This document shows positions 27,214-33,384 of a stretch of DNA of 33,384 bases, piece by piece. The DNA lies in IMG/VR virus record IMGVR_UViG_3300014914_000020, positions 1 to 33,384 of that record; one strand, 5' to 3'. This stretch comes from a virus. The position numbers and the translations under genes were made by a program. Every line of letters starts with the position of its first letter. The first letter of the stretch is position 1. The notes beneath the pieces are model-generated. The model was not told where the DNA came from. It searched no databases and worked only from the letters and a program-made list of their open reading frames with translations.

Positions 27214-30200
27214 CTAGAGCCTCGCGGTGCGCCGCGCCTGCGCTGCGGCCTGGCGGCCAGACTTGCGGAAGCTGTCGGCGTCGGGGGTGATGATGGTGGT
27301 GTTGTTGGTGATGGTGGTGCCGCCGCCGGCGCCGCCAGCGACCTCGACGCCGAGCCTACCACCACGCCCTCGGCGCAGCGGCAGGATGCCCTCCGGCTCC
27401 TTCTCGGCGAACGTGGTGAGCGCACCGTTGGCCAGCTGCGCGATGCCTGGGCGATCGAGGATGCCGCCGGACTGGAGCTGGCCGACCTTCTGCCCGGACG
27501 TGTCGAAGGCGTTGCCCTTGGCCGACCCGAAGACGTTGCCCGGGGTGCTGAAAGCCCCGCTGAGCGCGCCGACTCCCGATTGAATCCCGCCGGAGATCAA
27601 CGCGGTCAGCGGCTGGAGCGCAAACTGCTGGAGCAGCTGCTGCTGCAAGGCCTGGAAGAAGGCGCGCGCCGCATCCTTGGCCGTGCTCGCCCCGCTGGCG
27701 TAATCCGCGAGCGAGCTGACGAGGGATTGCGCGGCCTGGTCGGCCTGCTCCTGGACGACGCGCCCGCTGTCGATCTCCTGGCGCAGGGCGAGCATGCCCT
27801 CGCGCGCCTCGGCGCTGATCTCGATCTCGCCCTGCTGCTCGATGGCCGTGAGCTGGCGCTCGAGGCGCAGCTTGTTCAAGGCCGCGGCGTTGAGGCCGAC
27901 CTCCTCCCGCTCCTCGAGGAGCCCTGCGTTGACGGCGGCCAGGCTCTGGCGTCCATCCTCCTGCTTGCTGACGAGCTTCTCCTCGGCATCCCCGAGGATC
28001 TCGAGGGCCCGCGCGAGCGTGCTGGCCTCCGAGCGGACGCTGCTCAGGTCGACGCCGGCGGCTTGCAGCGCGTCGCTGAGCTGGTCGGTGGCGCTCTTGA
28101 GGCGGGCCGATGGGTCGGTGAGCGCGCCCTCGAGGTCGATGTCCGCGATGGCGTCGCGCACTTCCTGGAGCCGGTCGACGACGTTGGTGCCGAGCGCCTC
28201 CTCGACCTCCCCTCCGGCATCGCCGGCCACTTCGCCCAGGCTGCGGATGCGGTCGTTGATGAGGTCGAGAATGCCGGTGGTACGCACGCGCGCCAGGTCG
28301 AAGCGCGACTCAAACTGGTTCAGGATCTCGTCGGGATCGAGGTCGGGGAGCACGAGGCCGCCGACGCCCATCCCGGACGAGATGCCGCGCGCCCGGGTGA
28401 GGCCCTCGATGAAGGCGTCGATGTCCGCGCCGAAGAGGCCGCCCTCGTCGTCGAATGCCGCGCGCAACGTCTTGCGGAGGCCCTGGGCCTCGGCCGGAGT
28501 GATGAGGTCATCGGCGGCTGCGTCCGCGAAGGCGTTGCGGACCTCGAGGCGCGCTGCCCCGGCGAGGAAGTCGATGTCACTCTGCTCGAGGCCCAGGCCG
28601 AGAGCCTTGGCGATGTCTGTCGTGGCTCCCGACTCGCCGAGCTTCTCGATCTGCAACCTCAGCTTTTCAGCCTGGTCGTTGAGGATGCCGATGTCTGCCG
28701 CGATGCCCTTGACGACGCCCTCGGTGTCGCCGAGCTCTGCCGCCTGGGCGACGGCGGCCCGGTTCTCGGCCAGCCTTTGGAGAGCATCGTCGAGATCCGA
28801 CACGCCCGCCCCGACGCCCTCGAGGGTCTTCTCGAGCTTCTCGGCCTCGGTGCCCATGTCGACGAAGGCCGCGGCCGCCAGGCCTGCGGCCGTGATGACC
28901 AGGCCGGCCGGGCTGGAGAGCGCCGCGAAGGCCCGGCCGAGCGCGCTCACGCGAGTCGCTGCGCCGGTGGCCACGCTGAGGCCGTTGGTCGCAGCCGTGG
29001 CCGCTATGAGGCTCCTGGTGAGGCCCAAGAGGAAGGTGCCGGCGCGGATCGCAGCGAAGGCCGCGAGTGCGCCGGCTGCGAACTTGATGCTCGTGGCCAG
29101 CACGGCAGCAGCCGCGCTCGCCTCCTGCCCCTCGACCTCGATGCCGGACAGCACGCGCAGCGTGTCGGTCGCGACCACGGTTACAGACCGGAACGCGCCG
29201 CCCAGGCCGCCGTCGCCGAGCGCAAGCACGAGCTCGGTGGCCGCGCTCGTGAGCGCCTTGAACGACCCGACCAGCGTGTCGTCCTGGAGATCGGCGATTT
29301 CCTTGGCCTCGCCTGCGTAGGCCTCGGTGGCCTCCTCGAGCTCGCGGACGCGGTCGACCGACTGGCTCAGGATGATCGCCGTGGCCGCGGTGCGCGCCCC
29401 GAAGATGCGGCCCAGGTCGCTCGCCTTGGCCTGGGCGGCCCCGAGCCGCCCGAAGATCGTGATGATGTCGTTGGTCTCGGGACTGAGCGACTCGATCGTG
29501 AGCCCGAGGTCGTGGATGGTGTCCCGAGCTCGCTCGGTCGGGTCCGCCAGCTTGAGCAACGCCGTGCGCAACCCGGTGCCGGCGAGCGTGCCCTGGATGC
29601 CGCGGTCTCCCAGCACGCCGAGCGCGGCCGATGTCTGCTCGACGGTGTTCCCAAAGGCACCGGCGATGGGTCCGGCGAACTTGAGCGCCTCGCTCAGCTG
29701 CAAGATGTTTGTGTTGGCGCGGTTGCTGACGATGACCAGGGCGTCAACGACCTCGACGGTGCGATCGGCGTCCAGGCTGAACTGGCTGACGACGTTGGAC
29801 GCGATGTCGGCGGCCTTGCCCAGGTCGATCATCCCGACTTGCGCCAGGTTGAGCGTGGCACCAATGGCGGCCATGGACTCGTCGGCGTCGAACCCGGCGC
29901 GCGCCAGGAACGTCAGCCCCTCAGACGCCTCGAGGGCCGAGAAGCGCGTCGTGGCCCCGAGCGTGCGCGCCGTGTTGGTGAGGTCCTCGAGCTGGCTCTC
30001 GGACGCACGCGCGACGGCGCCCAGGGTGACGATGGACTCCTCGAACTTGCCGATGATCCTGGCGACCTGGCGGATGGCGACGCCGGCGCCGATTGCTCCG
30101 ACCAGCCCCCGGACCGCGGTGCCTGCCGACTTCGCCGACTTGGTGACCGTGCCGGCCGCACGGTTGAACTCACGGGCTCCCGAGCGAGCTCCGCGCGCGT

Positions 30201-30225
30201 CGATCCCGAGCCTCAGCGTGGGCAT
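27214..30225 (-). CDS. tape measure protein
   Basis: The 1003-residue protein has the minor tail/tape measure pattern. The N-terminus has MPTLRLGIDARGARSGAREF and the TIGR01760-like core VARIIGKFEESIVTLGAVAR, TRFSALEASEGLTFLARAGF and TLNLAQVGMIDLGKAADIAS. A hydrophobic stretch lies near residue 400, coiled coil follows to about 800, and a lambda gpH-like end reads QQLLQQFALQPLTALISGGI and GGILDRPGIAQLANGALTTF. At roughly 0.15 nm per residue it would set a tail near 150 nm, an inference from known tape measures. The start (AAAGGGAG upstream) overlaps the gpGT end by 56 bp. A 1052-codon frame on the other strand is a GC artefact. Confidence 0.92.
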   Translation of the reverse strand: MPTLRLGIDARGARSGAREFNRAAGTVTKSAKSAGTAVRGLVGAIGAGVAIRQVARIIGKFEESIVTLGAVARASESQLEDLTNTARTLGATTRFSALEASEGLTFLARAGFDADESMAAIGATLNLAQVGMIDLGKAADIASNVVSQFSLDADRTVEVVDALVIVSNRANTNILQLSEALKFAGPIAGAFGNTVEQTSAALGVLGDRGIQGTLAGTGLRTALLKLADPTERARDTIHDLGLTIESLSPETNDIITIFGRLGAAQAKASDLGRIFGARTAATAIILSQSVDRVRELEEATEAYAGEAKEIADLQDDTLVGSFKALTSAATELVLALGDGGLGGAFRSVTVVATDTLRVLSGIEVEGQEASAAAAVLATSIKFAAGALAAFAAIRAGTFLLGLTRSLIAATAATNGLSVATGAATRVSALGRAFAALSSPAGLVITAAGLAAAAFVDMGTEAEKLEKTLEGVGAGVSDLDDALQRLAENRAAVAQAAELGDTEGVVKGIAADIGILNDQAEKLRLQIEKLGESGATTDIAKALGLGLEQSDIDFLAGAARLEVRNAFADAAADDLITPAEAQGLRKTLRAAFDDEGGLFGADIDAFIEGLTRARGISSGMGVGGLVLPDLDPDEILNQFESRFDLARVRTTGILDLINDRIRSLGEVAGDAGGEVEEALGTNVVDRLQEVRDAIADIDLEGALTDPSARLKSATDQLSDALQAAGVDLSSVRSEASTLARALEILGDAEEKLVSKQEDGRQSLAAVNAGLLEEREEVGLNAAALNKLRLERQLTAIEQQGEIEISAEAREGMLALRQEIDSGRVVQEQADQAAQSLVSSLADYASGASTAKDAARAFFQALQQQLLQQFALQPLTALISGGIQSGVGALSGAFSTPGNVFGSAKGNAFDTSGQKVGQLQSGGILDRPGIAQLANGALTTFAEKEPEGILPLRRGRGGRLGVEVAGGAGGGTTITNNTTIITPDADSFRKSGRQAAAQARRTARL

Positions 30226-30580
30226 TGGACACTCCCTTTCCGGCTACCGTTTGAGCCTTCGATCGTTCCCCACTCGACCAGGTGCGCCAGGTGTCCTCGA
30301 GCCCCAGGACGTCGTCGAACAACGCGCGCCTGCGCTCGAGAGCCCGGACGCCCATAAGCTCGCACCAGTCGCGTAGCTGCCCGATCCCGATGCGTTGCTC
30401 GGGCCCGTCGAGCGTCGCGCGCAGGCAGCGCCAGGCGTCGAGCGTGTCCGCCTGGAGCCAGTCGATCTCGGGCTTGGCGTCGTAGCCCTCGACCTTGTGG
30501 CGCTTCGACACGCGCTTCCAGAAGTCGCGGTCGCGCTGCGTTCGGTTCCATTTGAGCTCCCAGGACAGGAGCCCAGTCAG
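30170..30580 (-). CDS. gpGT frameshift extension of the tail chaperone (T part)
   Basis: After a -1 slip the ribosome reads CTG at 30580 onward: LTGLLSWELKWNRTQRDRDF, then WKRVSKRHKVEGYDAKPEID, 136 residues ending at 30170. 'LTGLLSWEL' directly after the slip is the typical start of the T domain in this chaperone family. The joined protein would have 290 residues. It should bind tape measure and tube subunits during tail assembly and is not part of the virion. It overlaps the tape measure start. Confidence 0.8.
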   Translation of the reverse strand: MTGLLSWELKWNRTQRDRDFWKRVSKRHKVEGYDAKPEIDWLQADTLDAWRCLRATLDGPEQRIGIGQLRDWCELMGVRALERRRALFDDVLGLEDTWRTWSSGERSKAQTVAGKGVSNAHAEARDRRARSSLGSP

Positions 30581-31041
30581 TTTCCCCGGGCGGTATCCGC
30601 GGCGTTCTTGCGAAAGGTCGCCTCGGCCATCGTGAGCTCGAGCATGTCGTCATAGAAGGGGAGCTCCCGGTCCATGAAGGACGCATACGCGGCCTCCCAG
30701 TGGTAGGGGACCTCGGGGCTGTCGGCGTCGTCGGTCTCGGTGACGCCCGACCAGTCCTTGAGCAGCGTCTTGGCCATCGCCTCGGCGTTGATCTCGCGCA
30801 GCACGCCCTCGTCTTCATGCGATGGAGCCGGGAGCCCCGCTGCTTCGGCGGCCCTCTTCGCGTCGTTGAGGGCCTGAATCTCAGGCTGGCGCGCGAGTGA
30901 CAGCTCCTTCAGGAGCTCGGTGTGCTCAGGGTTTCCCCAGCGAGCGACTTGCACGCGGATCCCGCGCGCCTTCGCGTAGTCCTTCCAGACGCCACTTCTC
31001 TCGGCGTCGCGGTCGATTCGGGTTCTGTTCAAACTGGGCAT
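30577..31041 (-). CDS. tail assembly chaperone gpG-like
   Basis: The 154-residue product lies between the tube and tape measure genes, the fixed place of gpG-like chaperones. It is helical and acidic at the end (KRAAEAAGLPAPSHEDEGVL, AKTLLKDWSGVTETDDADSP, LPFYDDMLELTMAEATFRKN). The codons before the stop read CGG GGA AAC TGA and contain the slippery heptamer. No sequence motif other than position, size and frameshift supports the call, but together these are strong. Confidence 0.82.
   Translation of the reverse strand: MPSLNRTRIDRDAERSGVWKDYAKARGIRVQVARWGNPEHTELLKELSLARQPEIQALNDAKRAAEAAGLPAPSHEDEGVLREINAEAMAKTLLKDWSGVTETDDADSPEVPYHWEAAYASFMDRELPFYDDMLELTMAEATFRKNAADTARGN
30580..30586 (-). 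promoter_or_regulatory. programmed -1 frameshift site GGGAAAC
   Basis: In the gpG frame the heptamer is split G GGA AAC, the X XXY YYZ form with X=G, Y=A and Z=C, directly before the TGA. Slipping one base back opens the T frame. This matches the lambda G/GT arrangement in place and direction. Confidence 0.85.
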
Positions 31042-31083
31042 GGGTGGGTGCGTTCCTTGCAGGGGGGCTTGAGGCGGTGCTGC

Positions 31084-32328
31084 TTACGCGACCGGGATTG
31101 CCGTGGTGCGGTAGACCCGGAAGGTGCGGTCGGTCAGCGTCTCGCGGTTCGCAGCCCACGACAGCGTGCCGAGCACGTCGTCATCGCCCTGCGGTGCGTT
31201 GCGCTGGCCGTCGTCGAAGTTGATGTCGCCGATGTCGAACCAGTACCCCTGGCCATCCGCGTCTGCCATGACGATCGCGAGGCGGCTGCCGGTGAAGTCG
31301 AGGTATCGGTCGTAGATGACCTCGCGCCCAGCGGAGTAGTAGAACTCCAGGCTGCCAGAGAGCGCGAGCGTGCTGACGCCGAGGTCGTTGGGCCCGAGCG
31401 TGCCGATGATGTTGCGCTCGCGCAGGCCGTTCGCCAGGGCGAGGGACACGTCGCGCAGCTCGATGACCTCGCCGTTCTCGAGGATGCCCTGGACGTTGTC
31501 TACGCCGCTGTACGGCTTGAACGCGGGCGCCGTGGTGACGGTCGCTCCGGCGATGTCGACGCTGCTCTCGTTCTTGCCGAGCCATGTGAAGTTACTCTCG
31601 ACGTTGCCCTGCGCCCCGACCTGCATGTTCCAGGCGTCGATGGCCAGGCCCGTGAAGACCGAGACGGTGCCGATGTCGAGGTAGCGCCGGCGGATCGTGT
31701 GCGACCGGCAGACCACGCCGTTCTCGGCATAGCTCGGAATGTCGAAGTCGACGCCCGAGCCGCCTGGGTTGGCCTCGTCGACGAGCGTGGTGAGGCCTTC
31801 CACCCTGAGCTCGTCGTTCTCGGTCGTCGGGCTGTCGCTGTGCTCGACTGCCACGACGCGGAAGAGCCCGTTGTTGGCCGGGGTGGCGAAGGCGTTGACC
31901 TTGCCGACCTGGACGACGTCGCCCGGGGCCAGGCCGAGGAATGCGTCGTCTCCACCACCGATGAAGCCCTTGACGACGGGTGCGTTCGTGAGGTCTCCGA
32001 CGGCGACCGTCAAGTTGCCGGCGGCGATCGACTGATCCGCCGTCCAGACGGAAGAGAGCAGCGCCGTCTCGATGAGGGTGTCGAGAGCGGAGTAGCTCAA
32101 GAGGTGGTTGGTGTCGCCGCCGGCGTTGACGTTGGTGCGGGTGATGAAGCCGGGCTGACGGTCGCCGCGCAGCTCGTTCTCGCGGTCGGTGGACGTGTTC
32201 TGCTTGAGGGTCTCGCCGGTGGTGCGCAAGGCCTCCATCGCGGGCGTGACGGGGGTGACGCCAAAGGACGCCTCGGGGACGATCTCGAGGGCGACCAGGC
32301 TGGTATCGGCGCTGATTCCGAAAGGCAT
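31084..32328 (-). CDS. major tail tube protein
   Basis: The 414-residue product opens MPFGISADTSLVALEIVPEA, then SFGVTPVTPAMEALRTTGET, a pattern common to long tube proteins of siphoviruses ('i-~ve-t~G~tP'). Strand-rich sequence follows, with a central insert at about 120-175 and an Ig-like feel near residues 145-200 (LAPGDVVQVGKVNAFATPAN, NNGLFRVVAVEHSD). It would polymerise around the tape measure. It lies immediately before the chaperone genes, as expected; the gap downstream is 42 bp. Confidence 0.82.
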   Translation of the reverse strand: MPFGISADTSLVALEIVPEASFGVTPVTPAMEALRTTGETLKQNTSTDRENELRGDRQPGFITRTNVNAGGDTNHLLSYSALDTLIETALLSSVWTADQSIAAGNLTVAVGDLTNAPVVKGFIGGGDDAFLGLAPGDVVQVGKVNAFATPANNGLFRVVAVEHSDSPTTENDELRVEGLTTLVDEANPGGSGVDFDIPSYAENGVVCRSHTIRRRYLDIGTVSVFTGLAIDAWNMQVGAQGNVESNFTWLGKNESSVDIAGATVTTAPAFKPYSGVDNVQGILENGEVIELRDVSLALANGLRERNIIGTLGPNDLGVSTLALSGSLEFYYSAGREVIYDRYLDFTGSRLAIVMADADGQGYWFDIGDINFDDGQRNAPQGDDDVLGTLSWAANRETLTDRTFRVYRTTAIPVA

Positions 32329-32344
32329 GGTTGGGCTCCTGGGC

Positions 32345-33384
32345 TCAGGTGGTTACGACGGTCCCTTGCCACGGAATCGTGACCTGGACCTGGTAGTAAG
32401 GGCCGGCCCGGCCCAGGCGCTCGAGGTTGGACGCCTCGAGTAGGACTCCATCCTGCCGGACCGAGGACATCGAATCGACGACCAGGTCGCCAAGTGCGAC
32501 CGCTGGCTGGTCGCCTTCTCCGATGGGGACCATGAGGTCGACGATCGTGACCCCTGGCCGAGAGTGGCTCTCGACGCCCCTTTCCAGGCGGATACGTTCG
32601 CCTGGCAGGTGCACCACGGCCGCGTGCAGGGCGTGGGGCGGCTCGAATCTGATGTTGGGCCAGCCGACCATGACGCCGGCCCCGTCGAAGACCTCGGCCC
32701 AGAGCCGGGCCTCGATCATGGCGAAGACGTCCTCGAGCTCGGCCTCGCCCTCGCTTGCCCCTGCTGGCCGATCTCGTGTCTCGAAGACGTGGAAGGGACA
32801 GCGGACCTCGATGGTGTACCAGGCGCCTTCGCGGCCCAGGACCTCGGAGGTCGCCGCGGCCCATTGGATACTGCTCGAGATCGCGGTGGTGAAGGCCGCC
32901 TCGATGCGGCGAGCGAGATCCGTTGCGACTCCCCAGGACGAGTCGATGGGGACATGCACGCGGGCCTCGAGCCAGCCGTCCTTGCGCCAGACGACACGCC
33001 GGCCGCTCGTGGCGACCTGGGCGTTGGCCCCGGTGACGATGTCGACCTCGCAATGCACGCCGTCGGGGCGCAGCGGGACGCCGGAGCCGTCGACCTCGAG
33101 CTCGTTGCTGTAGACGACCGGCAGAACGCTCGGATACGGGGCCACGACCTCAATCTCGAAGCGCGTGCGCGCAATGACGCCGATGCTCTCAAAGCAGCCC
33201 TGGCCCGACGGCTCGGCGAGGCCGGAGACGGTCGCCAGCCCGAAGACGGCGCCCTCGAGCTCGCCCTGGGCTTCGCCGTCGTCGTCGGCACACTCACGGC
33301 CCAGGGCGAGCTCGAGGGCGCCGTCTTCGGGCTGGCGACCGTCTCCGGCCTCGCCGAGCCGTCGGGCCAGGGCTGCTTTGAGAG
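32345..33384 (-). CDS. tail completion/terminator-like protein, two domains, 5' end uncertain
   Basis: The reliable part starts near 33185 and includes two similar halves. The first (VLPVVYSNELEVDG, GRRVVWRKDGWLEARVHVPI, GREGAWYTIEVRCPFHVFET) and the second (FAMIEARLWAEVFDGAGVMV, LERGVESHSRPGVTIVDLMV, GPYYQVQVTIPWQGT) both resemble DUF4128-like tail terminator folds. The position before the tube gene fits. A GTG at 33145 would give 266 residues, but the frame is open and codes sensibly further up (RTRFEIEVV), with no stop to the window edge. Everything beyond 33271 is inside a perfect palindrome that may be artificial, so the true N-terminus is unknown. Confidence 0.65.
   Translation of the reverse strand, partial: LKAALARRLGEAGDGRQPEDGALELALGRECADDDGEAQGELEGAVFGLATVSGLAEPSGQGCFESIGVIARTRFEIEVVAPYPSVLPVVYSNELEVDGSGVPLRPDGVHCEVDIVTGANAQVATSGRRVVWRKDGWLEARVHVPIDSSWGVATDLARRIEAAFTTAISSSIQWAAATSEVLGREGAWYTIEVRCPFHVFETRDRPAGASEGEAELEDVFAMIEARLWAEVFDGAGVMVGWPNIRFEPPHALHAAVVHLPGERIRLERGVESHSRPGVTIVDLMVPIGEGDQPAVALGDLVVDSMSSVRQDGVLLEASNLERLGRAGPYYQVQVTIPWQGTVVTT
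33186..33384. repeat. 86-bp perfect inverted repeat at the window end
   Basis: Bases 33186-33271 are the exact reverse complement of 33299-33384, with a 27-nt spacer between them. The right arm stops at the last base of the window. The left arm reads in frame with the tail gene; the right arm is simply its mirror. Confidence 0.95.

Noticed and set aside
27199-30357. A 1052-codon open frame on the plus strand opposite the tape measure gene
   Set aside because: High GC gives long antisense frames with few stops. The minus strand encodes a clear tape measure protein, and the plus frame has low-complexity, D/R/G-rich sequence without motifs.
1-33384. CRISPR array or tRNA genes
   Set aside because: No direct repeats with regular 50-75 bp spacing and no cloverleaf with an anticodon arm were found by eye; the tandem repeats present are short and mostly coding.
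1-33384. Integrase, excisionase, repressor or attachment site
   Set aside because: No recombinase motifs (R-H-R-Y or serine type) and no CI-like repressor were recognised. The ribbon-helix-helix protein at 18165 alone does not indicate lysogeny.
33186-33384. Hairpin telomere of a linear prophage as the preferred reading of the palindrome
   Set aside because: No protelomerase gene is visible and the left arm is in-frame coding sequence. An artefact is simpler, so I list it as a finding without claiming a telomere.

Overview
The window is part of the genome of a tailed double-stranded DNA phage with a long non-contractile (siphovirus-type) tail. It has high GC and a strong GC bias at third codon positions. 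The host is probably a proteobacterium, and an alphaproteobacterium is my best guess: the tail genes follow the order seen in gene transfer agents and in phages of Rhodobacterales and related groups (DUF2460, DUF2163, NlpC/P60, large hub protein, DUF2793-like protein). Terminase, portal, capsid, DNA polymerase, integrase and repressor are not visible, so the window is partial at both ends and gives no evidence of lysogeny.

Layout: (1) About 1-14215, all on the minus strand, is a dense early/accessory operon block full of 1-4 bp start/stop overlaps. It holds many small proteins plus an ECF-like sigma factor, a PAPS-reductase-like PP-loop protein, a C5-cytosine DNA methyltransferase, a RusA-type resolvase, two lipoprotein reading frames, a secreted protein and an SMC/RecN-like ATPase. 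(2) 14216-14889 is a divergent non-coding region with 12-bp iterated repeats, two DnaA-box-like sites and a hairpin, and is a candidate replication origin. (3) 14890-19452, on the plus strand, has a YqaJ-type exonuclease, a likely single-strand annealing protein, a DUF1376 replication protein and small accessory genes. (4) 19275-20366, on the minus strand, is a fusion of a ParB nuclease-like domain with a methyltransferase-like domain. Its reading frame contains a 14-bp bacterial parS core palindrome. (5) 20471-33384, on the minus strand, is the tail operon. In transcription order it encodes a duplicated tail-completion protein, the tail tube, the gpG/gpGT chaperones (with a GGGAAAC slippery site), the tape measure, DUF2460, a small tail protein, DUF2163, NlpC/P60, the large hub protein and a fibre-like protein. 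It ends in a UUCG terminator.

The main points for a second look are these. A parS core lies inside the ParB-domain gene. A two-box leader precedes four early genes in a genome that carries its own ECF-like sigma factor. An iteron-type origin candidate lies between divergent operons. In four places a gene with its own start is joined in frame to an upstream reading frame. The last 199 bases form a perfect 86-bp inverted repeat ending exactly at the window edge; it may be an assembly or amplification artefact, and it makes the 5' end of the last gene unreliable.
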